From assembly GCA_000310025.1 (NCBI GenBank), contig FN649748.1, positions 972,459-1,005,243 on the forward strand: a stretch of 32,785 nt of DNA, read 5' to 3'. The notes below the pieces were generated by a model. The model had not been told where the DNA came from. It saw nothing but the letters and a program-made list of their open reading frames with translations, and did no database searches. The stretch comes from Ectocarpus siliculosus (Eukaryota; Sar; Phaeophyceae; Ectocarpales; Ectocarpaceae). Below are positions 1 to 11,800 of this stretch, piece after piece. Both the position numbers and the translations under genes were made by a program. Position 1 is the first letter of the stretch. Every line of letters starts with the position of its first letter.

Positions 1-849
1 GGGTGTGTTCGTGTTCGATCGAAAAGAATTTGTTAAAGGGGCAAAACAGGGGGGGGGGGGGGGGGGGCGTGTTCGAATGTGTATGTTGAATCTTTGTCAG
101 AGTTATTTGACGATTTGAACGAACCGCGTATGCACCAGTACATGAGTGCATGTGTCACCCCCCCTCGACGTCCTGCCGTTCCTGTGCCGTCAATACACTG
201 CCGATCAGTTTAACGTTTCGTGCAGTGCGACAACCTACCCACCGTTCATCGGAAAGATCAGGCAGTTTGAGGCGAAAGACACACATACTTGTATCTAGAA
301 CCAGGAACTACCATCTGGGGTGCACACCCTACTATATGCACACCAACATCAGTAGACCACACCAAGAAAACACGATCCAGTACGCAACCAGCACGCGTCC
401 CGCCTCGCCGCCATCAGACGCGCCGGCGCACGAGTCAGGCCAAGATGCAACCTACCCCCCTCCCCTCGACATCGTCGCAAGCCGGCAGACGATAGACCAA
501 GGACGCCATATCAAGCGCAATACCCCCCCCAACCGCCAACCCCTTACAACCACCCATCTGCCAAAAAAAAAAAAAATACCTGGTACCACCGAGGATGAGG
601 AGAACACAAAAACTACTTGAAACACTATCGTTGCACCGCGTGAAGTTACCGCTAGCAAAAGCAGGAGCGATACTATTGACAACACGGCGATGACGGGCAA
701 CATGCGTGGCACCTTTTTCCATCCTTCCGCATTGGCGAGGACACTTTTCGAAACTGCTGCACCGCGTTATAGTAGCGTTACGACAACAAACACCACACGG
801 CGCAACCACCGCGACGGCGGGCGGCGACGCGTGGTCCACGTTTCACCTC
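1..849. other. Left flank, no recognised gene
   Basis: No reading frame here resembles a known family. There is a poly-G run near 51-67 and an A-run near 563-575. The stretch from about 616 to 890 looks like two imperfect copies of a unit of roughly 130 bases: TGCACCGCG recurs at about 635 and 758, and CCTTCCGCA followed by GAGGACAC recurs at about 722 and 876. The second copy runs into the 3' end of the neighbouring minus-strand coding region. This is probably the 3' UTR and downstream sequence of that gene. Confidence 0.4.
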
Positions 850-2179
850 CTACAGTACCTTTCCTACCTTTCCGTCCTTCCGCACCGACGAGGACACGAG
901 GCAAGCTCCCACCGCCGCGAGGGACGACGCCTCCACCTCTCTCCTCCGCCGGGACATCATCACCCGGGCCATCCGGGTCGCTTGCGACGCCTGCTCCAGG
1001 CAGTCGTCCTGCTGCCCCCCTCCCCCCCCCCCCCCTAACAACGCCGTTCCCTTGCCGGCAACACCGCCGCCAGCGGATGATGCACGAGCAGCAGCAGCAT
1101 CGCTGCTGCTGCCGGCGACGTCATCGGCAACGGTAGCGGCGTTCACGCCGTCTGCAGGGCAAGCAGCCTCGGCACCGGCACCAGATGATGATGATGCCGG
1201 ATTAGCAGCAGCACCGGAACCGGCAGCAGCAGCAGCAGCAGCGTCGTCACCCCCGTCGTCGTAGCCTTCTCCGAAGTAGCTCGAGGCCTTGAGGGACGAT
1301 TTTGGGGGGCTCGGCGTGCTGAGGCCGTACTCCTTGAGGGAGTTGAGGTAGTCCGTCGCCTCCGCGCTGTTCATGTCTTCGGACAGAATCTGGGAAGTCC
1401 GCCATGAATCAGGCATCGGGACGGGAGGGTCGTCGGACGGGGATAGGGGGGGGAGGGGGGGGGGGAGCACGCCCCTTGGTGTTTCGATCGTCATCGACGA
1501 CCACGCGTCTCTCGGTTGAGAAAACAATATCAGTCCTTACAACGAAGCACGCTGGGTTTTTCTACAGATAAATCATCGTCTCTTGTGACGTCAGATAACG
1601 AAGGGGATGGGCGAGCATGCACAGCTTGTGTAAAAAAACAGAGAGTAGTAACAATGATCACACGAAGACACACGCACGAGACGCAGTAGGAGGTGGACGG
1701 AACCGCGGCAACGCGGCCGAAATTCGAACGACGACCCAGCAAAAGCAAACAAAGGCGCAACAGCAAAAAGGCAACAGCAAAGGGCAACCAACAGCAGTGG
1801 CACAGCAATAGACACTCACTTGCTCCGGTAGCCGTACCCGTAGATCGCCCTTGGGAGAAACCTTGACAACATTGCACACCTCCCCGGTGGCCTCGTCCCG
1901 TTCGGTCGGCAGCTGCAGACGCCGCGTTCATTCGAGAATTCCCGCGGAACAAACAAAACCGCCAATAACATGTATCATACCAAATATTAGAACGACGAAG
2001 GACCAGAGGGGAGAGAAGAGGCGATTTAGGGGGCGGAGGCAGAGACGGCGCGTGAGGGGGACACGCACAGCCTTCCTCCAGACAAAAACAAGTCAAACAA
2101 GTAGCGGACCAGGGGCAAGAACAAGAAAAGTGCTGGGTTGGGTTGTTCCAGCAGCGAGAGCCCAACTCTGCCGCATGAA

Positions 2180-2243
<64 letters not shown>

Positions 2244-2251
2244 CCTCTCTT

Positions 2252-2306
<55 letters not shown>

Positions 2307-4411
2307 ATCTCTATCTCTCTCACACACACACAAATAGGTTAGTCTCCCCCATGCCGCCCCCTCACCGGGTCCCAGTTAATGGCATTTAGAAGTAGTTTGT
2401 GTTTTCAACCGCAATGAGACTGATGTCTTTTCATTGGTCAGCCGGTAAGCGCGGTCGATGCTAGTAATAAAAACACACACAAACACACGCTATGCTTACA
2501 TTTCTCTGTCTTTCTGGCGAGGTTTGAGAGAGGCGAACACAACGAGAACACGCGAAAAGAAATTTTGAGTCGCACCAAAAACATGCATACTGCTGTACTG
2601 CACGAACAATAGCCCGCAAGACAAGTTTCTTCTGGTTCTGGTTCCCGCCTGTTCACCTTCGGGTCGTGGCGCCACTCTCCGTCTACGACGAACCGGAACT
2701 TGTGGTTGCCGCGCGGCAGGAGGACCGTTCCGGAGAACAGCACCCGCCCGTCCTTGTCCTCCGCAGAAGACAGTCGCGTTCCAGTTTCAGACTTTTTTTT
2801 TCATGCCAAAACAAAACAAGGAAAAAAAATGACCGCGATACGGTAAAAGCAAAAAGTGTCAACCCGGAAAACAGAGCAATCAGACAAACTTAAGTATGCG
2901 ATAGGCCAGCGCAGCACATAGGTGTGGTCTATCAACCATCAACCTCTTTGAGCGCGCTGTGCAGGCGTGGTTTGGTTCTCTTTTGGCGGTGCGCGCTTGC
3001 TTGAAGGTTTGGGCGGCACACGAGACAACAAGGAAACGAAGTCCTTCGAATTTTCTGCAGAGTTGCGCCCATTTGCGTTGTTTGGTCCCTTCTATTGTAT
3101 GTTGTTCATGATAAGCGTGTACCAGTAGGTTGGAGCTCGCCTTAGGGGGCAACAACAACACACTCCAAGGTAATCTAGCTACAATAGTCCTCTGTTGTGT
3201 TATGAACACTCGGAGGTACATAGTCTAGCTGTCCTCAGTTGTTAAACACTTCAAACAAAAAGGCATTGAAGTAACCTCTCGCATTCTCATGAAGTGGTTC
3301 GGTGTCTCACTTCACAGTTTCATCCCCTCTTCGGGTAGTGTATTATAGTTGACTTTGGTGACCAAGGAAGGCGTCCGTGTCAGTTGGACCAGCACGGATT
3401 TTAGAAGGTACTATTGTACTGAGCGGAGACCGGAACGGCTATCAATGTTTCAAGACAACCAAACCACCACCACGCACACCACCATCACCAACAAGAACAG
3501 AACGATAAAGTAATTCCAGAGGCGAGTCGGGAATCTGGTGACGTCATGACTGACTGCATGTATGCGCCCGCCATATGGCCCAAAACTCGAGAATGCCGTC
3601 ACTGCGGCTGTGACATGTACTGCTGCTGCTACTGCTGTACGGCGGCCGGAATCCGGCATCTCGAACCAGCAGCTTCGCCGACGAAGACAGAGAGAGACAA
3701 AAGCCAGTCGACTACAAGTAGTATACCGATGTCAAGACAAGACCAAATCTTGTACTTCGAAATACAAATACATGCGTGAAACAATTCTTGTTCATCAGTC
3801 TTCTGATACTCAATGTATAATGTACCATGGATGCACGCCAAAGTTGTGTCATCAAATATGGCGACCAGAGTTCTTGAAATAATGCGGCGGCCGTGTGGGA
3901 TGGATACGCGACCCCCCCCAGCTACCCTGTGCATCGAGTGATGTTGATGTTGCTGCTGTTGATGCTGCTGTTGCTCTGGCTGGGATCAATTCGGGAACAG
4001 CAAGAGGCCTCGAGAGCTACAAAATGCGCCGAAGCGGCCAAGCTGCAACCAGCAGGCGTACCCACATGAAATACATATATGCACATATGCACGCACAGAG
4101 CGGTCTTACTACAGACGAACGTATGTGTCTTTCGGATAAGTTGATGTCACAACATCATTTTGGAAAAAAAGCTTCAGGAGCGTGTGGGAGAAAGATTTCG
4201 AGCAGAGAACAAACGTAAAACACAACACGCAGGCCCTGCTCTTGTCTCTTCTGCTTTGTCCGCGTCAACACACACTCACCCATCCGCACCAAGCCCCGGA
4301 AACGCAAACGTTGCTTGCTCCTCCAGAGTCGGGCCAGCGAAACAGTACCTCCGAGGTGCCGCCGCTGCTGCTACTGCTGCGGCAGCTCTTATCCTTGTTG
4401 TTGTCGCTCAT
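850..4411 (-). CDS. CBM48 / AMPK-beta-like glycogen-binding protein, 4 exons
   Basis: Proposed exons, all joining in phase 0, are 4411-4280, 2791-2657, 1912-1820 and 1389-850 (900 nt, 299 aa). Exon 1 starts with ATG (MSDNNKDKSCR), has a Ser-rich stretch, then EVLFRWPD and VCVSGAWCGW. Exon 2 carries LLPRGNHKFRFVVDGEWRHD and exon 3 carries EVCNVVKV. Together these read as a CBM48 (AMPK beta glycogen-binding) domain at about residues 20-107. Against the mammalian AMPK beta sugar-binding residues as I recall them (W, K, W, N), I place W44, R77, W84 and C102, so two are substituted. Exon 4 has a short conserved-looking part (LNSLKEYGLSTPSPP), then Ala/Gly/Ser-rich sequence. The C-terminal ASC domain that binds AMPK alpha and gamma is not visible, so it may be a CBM48 adaptor rather than a true AMPK beta. 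Exon 2's acceptor follows an A-run, and the last exon could be spliced before the stop at 850. Confidence 0.72.
2182..2333. repeat. (CT)n microsatellite with ATCTCT and CA end
   Basis: About 130 bases of almost uninterrupted CT on the plus strand, breaking into TATCTC units and then a short CA run. It lies in an intron of the minus-strand CBM48 gene, between exon 3 (ends 1912) and exon 2 (starts 2657), so the transcript would carry a long GA tract. It probably varies in length. Confidence 0.95.
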
Positions 4412-5017
4412 GTCGGGGGGTTGCACGAGAGATCGTCAAGGGCTGAACAAGAGCCAACGCAATTGACTCGGCCACGCCCCCTCGTTGTCCTGCTTATCGT
4501 GTTTGACTGTGTTGTGGGAACAACTGAAATTGCACTGAACTGCTGTATACTGGGCAACCAAGACGTCGGGGGCGCCGTGGAATACATGCAACAAGGCTAC
4601 GTTTTGAGGCGTTTTTCAAGGGATGAGGGAGGGACGCATCAAATGATCAATCCTACTTTACACACACAGTTGCACACAGGGGAAGATCTGGCCAGCAGCA
4701 GCAGCAGCAGCAGCAGCAGAAACGAGGCAGCAACACAGCCGACTTCCACGCTATTGAGCCCGAGAAAGAATGGGTCGTGAAAAAGCAGCAAGAATCGGTT
4801 ACGGAAAGGGACTGCAGTGAAAAGGCGGAGTTCTGTGCAAAAACAAATCTTTCGGTGTACAGAGTTACAAACACATGATGATCTCCAGCTCTTCTTGCAG
4901 CACGGAAAGTGGTCGCCGGCAGACAGCAGGCGGGGTGTTCAATCAGTCAGGGGCTCTAACACAAAGTAGGCGGCATAGCCGAAGCGGGCACGGGGTGTGT
5001 CTGTCTGCGGAATTTCC
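4412..5017. promoter_or_regulatory. Upstream region of the CBM48 gene
   Basis: The 5' side of the minus-strand gene that starts at 4411. It holds nine CAG repeats at 4693-4719 (CTG on the transcribed strand), possibly in the leader or promoter. One copy of the recurring ACTGCTGTA word is at 4539. No clear TATA box was found. If the doubtful plus-strand gene at 5018 is real, this is a divergent promoter. Confidence 0.3.
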
Positions 5018-5327
5018 ATGGCGGCAACTGCTGTGTTGCCCGGCCCGCCCGTGGCGACCATTGGGGCTGTGGGTACTTGTCCCAACACAGGTGCAACACC
5101 CACAGTACAGATAGATCCGAATAGCAAGCGAGAAGTGTTTCGAGGTAAGCCCGAAGGTTTGCTGGTCAGAAGTCAAGCCGCCCAATTTGAGGGTTGAGAT
5201 ACCTGTGGTGACGACTGCGGAAAAGGAAAAATTGGTTCCACCAACACAGAGAACGAAAGATCAGTCGTCAGCTCCAGAGGGAACTGTCGCCGCTGCAGGT
5301 GAACCACGCACCACGCGTTGGGGTTGA
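5018..5327 (+). CDS. Doubtful small gene, frame kept only by a 25-nt gap
   Basis: The first block, 5018-5144, opens MAATAVLPGPPVATIG and ends KREVFR at a good donor (GAG/GTAAGC). The second block, from 5170, reads KPPNLRVEIPVVTTAEKEKL and runs to a TGA at 5325-5327. Joining them removes exactly 25 bases that begin GTAAG and end CAG; the product would be 94 aa and of unknown function. Twenty-five bases is far below the usual minimum intron length. The gap could instead mark a frameshift in a decayed gene, an assembly error, or a first exon whose true partner lies elsewhere. No family is recognised. The opposite strand is also open over part of this interval. Confidence 0.25.
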
Positions 5328-5997
5328 GCAGAAGAGGGGACTGCGGTCGTCGCAGTTTGTTGGGGATGATGGTGTGATCCCACTGCAGTGATCGTCGTAC
5401 TGCATCAGTCTACACAGCAGTACAGTAGACGCTGACCAACCTCGAGGGGACATGGCCTCGGCCTCGCGTGCTGTTCTTTCTTCGACCACACAGTTTTCCA
5501 GAAATTGCGTGCAAACTCTTCGTACATAACGGGACCACATTTCCCGTGATTTTGGTGGAAAGCGTTGAAGTAACGCAGTACACAAACCCTTGTCTGCGGC
5601 TGATGGAAGCATGGCATTTCAAAAGAACCCGCCATCGAGGCATGTATGCTTCCATCAGTTTCATAACGCTCGAATTCGTTTGGGAAACGACAACAATCGC
5701 CATACATATTGTTTTGACGTCGTCGACATACATCATTCACTACACGACAAAAAACGCATTACCATGCACCAACATGCATCACACTCCAGCATGCTCTCTT
5801 CGCCCACACCCAGTAAAAAACACAATGAAAGAAACAAAACAGGAGTCATCTACCACGGGCGGTCACCGAAAAAAACGCGCGACTCCAGTCAATAAACTTC
5901 CGCGTTCATCCCGACATGATAGATGTTGGGCAAACACACCATTTATCTAGCATCCATATGCGGGTCTGCGTTGCATAGTCGTATTGGTTGGCAAAAT
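5328..5997. other. Interval between genes, no supported gene
   Basis: Both strands carry overlapping open frames between 5400 and 5950. None has a recognisable domain or convincing splice sites. A 13-bp perfect inverted repeat at 5600-5658 lies here and is described separately. The right part is probably the 3' UTR of the minus-strand gene ending at 5998. Confidence 0.4.
5600..5658. repeat. Perfect 13-bp inverted repeat
   Basis: CTGATGGAAGCAT at 5600-5612 is the exact reverse complement of ATGCTTCCATCAG at 5646-5658, with a 33-base spacer. It could form a hairpin in RNA or be a trace of a mobile element end. No gene is assigned over it. Confidence 0.8.
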
Positions 5998-8238
5998 CTA
6001 CATTTCGGCCTGCCCTGGCCCTTGAGGAGGATCCGCGTCCTCCAGCTGCGAAGGGTCTTCGATCTCGACGTCCACGCATTCGGGGATGCGCGTTTGCACA
6101 AAGTTGCCCACACGGGCAAGCACCTGTTGAATGTTGAAGCATCGAACAATAACCCAGAGGACGTTAGAAGCAGGCGAGTACACATGTGCTGGAGCTCGCC
6201 AAAAATAAATCTTGGTATCTTATCTTTACTCGAAAGTAAGCGGGATACGCGTTCCGCCAGATGCACGAAATGCAAGGCGACAAAGCAGCGTGTATCACCG
6301 TGCATTTATCGTCCAACTGCGTGTCGATGTCTCCGTCCGCTCTCGATCCCTCTGTCTGCTTTTTCTGTTTCTCCATATCTGGTTAACATCGGTGTTGTCA
6401 GCGTCCTTGCTCGTTATCTCGCCCCCCCGTTCGCAAAATATTTTTGAGCTACCTTTGGGAAAGTAGGAGGGAGCGATTGGCCATCGGTGATCGGTCCTAT
6501 GGGAACAATGCTCCGTCATCTCGAAGACGCGTGGCCAATGTCTAACCGCTGAAGCATGAAAACATAAGAGTAACGCTCCCCCCGCCCCCCCTGTTCCAAC
6601 AGTTTCTCACCGTGGTCTTTTCGTGCCAGAATCTTCCGGTTAGACGGACTACCACGCTGGGCCCATCCAGGCACACGAACTCGCAGTCGCCCGTAATCCC
6701 AACTGCCGTGTTCTCTGCGTTGTTGCCAAACAGCGTGCTGAGCTCTCGTTTCGCCTGTTGTGCATGGATGGAGTGCGAAAGGGTCCTCATGGGGAAGGCA
6801 AAATAATCCACGCAATCGAGACTTCCTTGGTTCCAACAGCAGCAGGTTCAGCTTTGATAGGGGCGCTAGAGCCAGGAAGTGGGCGACGAGCCATATTGCG
6901 CTGCTGAGAAAAAGCACGCAAGTGCGAAACTATCCATATCCCGAGACATACCATCTGGCTGGTGGGAAAAGCCCGTGTGTTAAGGGGTATACGGGATGTT
7001 GACAAACGTGTGAAAGACAGTAATGCACCCCGTCCACGGACGGGTTCGATAGGTGCTACTGCTGTAGGTCGGCCTGCACTGGATATATGCCAGAGGCCAA
7101 GGTGGTACGATCGAGGTCCCACATGGAGACCATCCAATTTTCACCAGTTTCGACCCCAGTGGCAAGCTGCCTTTGCTCCTAGTTTTACGCTCGCTGAAAC
7201 CATGACTCAGCTGTCGCCTCTCTACTTCTGGGCACACGCGTCGCATCGACGCCACGGTGGTTACCTGTCGAAGAGCACCATGACCACTGGAAAACCAGCC
7301 ATTCGCTGACGGTAGTCCAAAGCTCATCCAAGTACAAGTACCTATCTTTGAATTACGGCAGTATGGTATCTTCAGTAACGCGATATGTTGATAGGCATAT
7401 TCCTCACTTCGGCCAGCACGGCGACGACGTTCTCCTCCGTAAGGATGAGCGTCTCCTGCGCCATGTAGAGGCCTCGCCCTACCCCGCCGGCCAAGTGCCT
7501 CTCGCTTCTTCCCCGTGATCGTGCGTCGAGTGCCCTGCTTGGGATCAAGTACGACATAGCAGTGCGAAGTTAGTGTTGTGTATGATCACATGGCATTCAT
7601 GAAGGATACACAGCGGTAGTCTACACGAGTGTCCAGCGTTCTATTGCCGTCCGTACTGATGTAGTCTATGCCGCAGTTTACAGTAGTACACAACAGCAGT
7701 GATACACTCCGGTAGCAAGGAGCTCTAGTACCCACAGCAGTAGTCCGCATTGTCGTGATGGGCGACGGTGTTTTTTTCGTTCAGTTCGGTTTCCGCCTCG
7801 TGGCGATGGTAAGCGTTCGTGGTAACAGCAGCCAGCAGCCAGGAGCGCCGGGTCCATGGGCGCAACGGCGGGGCGAGGTTGGTTGATGTTGGTACAGGAA
7901 GGTGTTCATGAACCTGATATGCGTAGACTAGACGACTGGCACATGATCAACCAAAATGCCACCTAACGCAGCACCTCCATGGACACTCTCTGGGGTAGGC
8001 GGCACACACGAACAATCAGGTTTACAGGATACCTGAACTGTTGCTGCACCCGTCTATCCCACGACCAAGAGCTGCTGCTGCTGCTGCTGCTGTGCGACTG
8101 CCGTAAGACCGCTGCTGGGCGAGACAGCTGTGCTGTGAACGCGAACGCCGAACATCGACTACTGCAGCAGAGGGCCAAAGCTGCTGCTAGCACTGCTACC
8201 ACACGAAGGGAAGCTTTCGAGCACGGCGAGCACGTCAT
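5998..8238 (-). CDS. Plastid NifU-C-like protein without CxxC, 4 exons
   Basis: Exons are 8238-8033, 7534-7408, 6754-6611 and 6123-5998. They join in consistent phase to 603 nt (200 aa), each with GT-AG borders. Residues 1-31 form a signal peptide (VVAVLAAALALCC) followed by S-A/F-A-F, matching the ASAFAP-type cleavage of stramenopile plastid proteins. A Ser-rich, Arg-containing transit region with a poly-Ser run follows. The mature part begins near GLYMAQETLILTEENVVAVL, continues through FVCLDGPSVVVRLTGRFWHE, and ends IPECVDVEIEDPSQLEDAD. This order (LT-ENV-VL, a middle 'LDG-VV-RL-G' strand, then a helix to 'IPE--DVEI') resembles the NifU C-terminal Fe-S scaffold domain. However, the position of the scaffold cysteines (G-x-C-x-x-C) reads G-R-F-W-H-E. 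It may therefore be a degenerate NFU-type domain with a structural rather than cluster-carrying role. The domain call is from pattern memory; the exon structure is much firmer. Confidence 0.8.
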
Positions 8239-8867
8239 AGGTGAAGACTCAGCAGCAGCAGAGAGAGAGAAAGTGTGCACGGACTACAACAGCAGTAAGA
8301 GCGACAGGCACATTCGAACATTTTTTTTTTCGCGGGGCACACCGCCTCCTTGAACTCCCAGCACGCAAACTTTTTGCGTGTGCACATTCCACGGAGAGGC
8401 CGTGTGTGTGTTTGAGAGGGGAGACAGGAGGGGAAAGGCCGGCACGGCCGAAGAGCAGGAGAGCCACCAAGCGGTGAGAAAATTGCTGGCATGGTAGCTG
8501 TGATCGAGTAGTTGGGATTGCCGAAGTATATTGTGCACACGAAATCAATACCCCGGACAGAGATACCTTGGCCTCGGCTGCTGTGCTCTTCTGAGCAAGG
8601 GGGTCTGAGAGAGAGACAGAGAGAGAGGGGCAATGCACACGCGGGCAGAGAGAGGAAGGGGGACTGATAGGGATGCTGCAAGCATTCGTGTGAGAGGATC
8701 AGGCCATGCAGCATTTGTCCTCCCCACCCTCGTGTGATTGATCCCCTGTTCTATTTTGTCCGTCATCACGTCCCACGGTCCCACCCTGCCCTTTTGGTCT
8801 GCTGCTGCTGCGTTGCGTATATTTTGGCCGGATTGCTCACTACCCAGAGAGACGGCAGGCAAAAAGG
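8239..8867. promoter_or_regulatory. Divergent promoter region between two genes
   Basis: This 629-base interval separates the start codon of the minus-strand plastid gene (8238) from that of the plus-strand ANL-like gene (8868), so it should hold both 5' UTRs and promoters. It contains short GA tracts (about 8258-8271 and 8606-8630) and a T-run (about 8321-8330). No TATA box was recognised on either strand. Confidence 0.45.
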
Positions 8868-11800
8868 ATGCAGTCCTTGGCCAGGGCGACCGGAAGAGCG
8901 GCGGAGCACGCTGGCTGCTTGAGGCCACGAAATGTCGCGTCGCTCAGCAGGCGGGGCGCTGCGGTTGCGCTAAAGGCTGCGACGGCAGCAGCAGCAGCAG
9001 GGGACATGCCTCTGACAACTCAGGGTGCGTATCTCGTCTCTCTACCAAAAATGTGTGCTAGTCAGCACAGCAGCCTCATGACTACCCTGAATGGCATAGG
9101 TCGACCTTCACCCCTCTGGAGTTTGAACGACTGGGCATGCAGTTTTACATACATCCTGTGTACGCTCCTCTGACCGTTTTTCGCTGGTGCTTCGGATGTG
9201 AGAAACTTTTTGGCGGCGTTTGAAGTGCTGCTGTGAGAGGCAATGTGTGCATGCTCCCGGCTGTCTTGCAGGAGGCAACCGCACCAGCGTACTCACGGTA
9301 CATATGTTGGTGGGCTAGCAGCCGTCATCGACAAAAATCTTATAAAATCTTCGAAGCCACCTGAGCCAGTTTCAAAGCCTCGCAGACGTGACATGCGCGG
9401 TATGTCCGGAGCAAATTTCCACCCACTCCGTGCCATTCCGATCCATACAGCATAGATCCGATCCATCGATCGATCCGATCCATCGATCTATAGATCCTAC
9501 CAACATTAGCATGCGCAGTCATATTTATGTGCGTATACTCCACGTCCAAGTAAATACAGGCGTGGCTTGACCGTGGAATGCTGCTTGTGCGTTCCGCCTG
9601 CTCTCGTCGAACGGATGCCGCTTCTCGTCCTACTACACACACTTACGCACAACGCCGCGCTCGTTTTTTGGCCCGCCAGCGGCGTCTTGATTGTGCGCCA
9701 GAAGAGGCGACGCGGAGTAGAAAATCGGTGCCCTGGTTTAGTCCCAGATGCACCCCCCGTAAGGTAGTTGGGGGCTTGGCCGCCATTATTGCTTGACCAC
9801 ACACGGTACATGCGCACATGCTGTTTCAGCTTCTGCCCGAGACACACAGGAGACAAAGCTGAAGCTCGTTTATCACTCTGACCTTCCCTTTTTTTTTTTT
9901 GCGCGCGCGGGGGGGGCTTGCTGGGCGGGGGGGAAAGCAGGTCGATTTTTGGGAGGGCTGGCGTCGAAGGTGGATAAGGTGCTCGCGGAGATTCCGATGA
10001 AGGAGGCCGTGCGCTACAAGAAGGGAAACCTTAAGTGGACTAGATCCGACGTGAAGAGCCACTCTGAGGCACTCGCGTGCGGCCTTCTTGAGCTGGGGTG
10101 CAAGGTGAGGGAACGCCGAGGACGGTGATCACCATGAGAGAGACGGACGCCCACTAGAACTAGAACAGAAGTGATCGCAAGGCTGTTTCCGCTTGTGTTT
10201 CTGTATACGCCTCTGTTTTCCGTGTTAGTTTTAGAGCGCCGGGTTGTTGCGGAGGTGGATTAGTCCTTTTCTCTATTGGATCGGTTTGAGCGAAGATATT
10301 GATTGGTCATGGTTGGTTGCGGTTGGAAAACCCAGCGAAAAGAAAAAAACACTACTATACGCTCCGCGTGCGACCGGACCGCCGTGTCGGAGCCGGGATG
10401 TCACGCCGAAGAGGGCGGGGCACGGGGGCGGCACGTTAGAGATGCTGGTACGGTTACATATGTCGGAAACTGCTGCACTTTGTGGTACCCCGTTTCATAA
10501 TCTTCGTACCATACGTTGGAGTCAATCTTGCGCGTCGCCGGAACGATGTTTTCTTTCTTCCTTCTGACGTTTTTCCGAACGATCTTTTTCGCCTTCGCCA
10601 CGTGGGGCAGGCCGGGGACACGATGGCGATGTGGCTGCCGGAGTGCTCGGAGAAGCACGTGGCGCAGCTGGCGGCGGCGAGGATAGGGATGGTGGTTGCC
10701 GAGGTGGACCCCAAGCTTGGGTCGGCAGCAGCTGTCGAGAAAATCCTAGAGGAGTCCGGCGCGGCGGTAAGAGGGGGAACGGGGGGCGGTATTTCGGTTT
10801 CTGGCGCCGCTTGTTGTGTACAATGTAAGCTTGTTCAGTCTCTGTTGGCTGTTGAGATTCGTTCATCGATTGTTGGACCAAGTACGGATATAAAATGGTA
10901 CTACGGAGACATCGGCATATGGTTTTTATGGAGATTGCGACAAGGAAAAACGCCTGTTTAGACAGGTGTGCGCTTTTTTCCCCAATGACCGTTGCTCGAG
11001 CTTGCTTGCGTGGAGATCTCCGTTGGTATAACGTCGTGCACGGTCTCCCTCCGAAGGTGGAACCACGCCCCTATTGTTTGGCGTCCGTTCGGGCACGGAA
11101 AGACTCGCCTTGGTATATTGTATCTCTTGTTGTGGTGGGACTTGGCTGTAAAAGCCTTCATGGATTTCACAGCACGAGATGGACGCCAGGCATGCATGGA
11201 TGCGTGGTGGTTATGTTTTGAGTCGTAGGCGCACGTTTTGTTGTGTAGAAAAGGTTCTTGTCTATGGCGGCCTTAGTGCTGTTTATAGCAGTATCTTCGG
11301 GGCGCTTCATCCGCATCCAGGCCCCCGTGTCTACGCTGTGCCCCCGCAACATGATTTGCGGCAACAACATGAAGGTATTCGGGGTAGCGTTATGGTAGCA
11401 CCATCCTTGTTTCGCCTTCATGAACATTTCACGAAGACGCCACGCCGTTGATGTCTCTGTCTCGTCGTTCTTCGCACGGCGATTGACTCATCCGGCCTCT
11501 CGTTTGTTCTTGTTTTATTTTGTGTCATTGCGTGCTTTGACCGGTTCTCTTGCAGGTGGTGCTCGTAGAGGAATCAGTCGTACCCAGTCTCATCGAGGCC
11601 GTCCCGGAGCTCCGCCACTACAGCACCGACTCGGGACTCCCCTTCCGGTCGGCCAAGCTGCCGTCCCTCCGGCTATGCATCCACACCGGCCTGGAGCGAG
11701 AAGCGGCCCTGCTGCACTTCCGCAGCGCGCTTCTCTACACGCCGCCGGTCTCCCCGCTCGCCCAGGTTAACGGACAGGTGCGCTGCGATGTGATTAGCAC

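Noticed and set aside
1390-1527. Upstream extension of the last CBM48 exon (open frame with QPRDAWSSMTIETPRG)
   Set aside because: No acceptor upstream fits phase 0 from the previous exon; the acceptor CTTCCCAG before 1389 does, giving LPEQ then ILSEDMNSAE.
2093-2329. Frames made of Glu-Arg or Ser-Leu repeats
   Set aside because: They are translations of the CT microsatellite inside an intron.
9272-9297. Possible extra exon of the ANL-like gene after TCTTGCAG
   Set aside because: Its phase does not fit the next exon at 9941, while exon 1 (ending 9024) joins 9941 directly in phase and gives a sensible sequence (LTTQGRFLGGLA).
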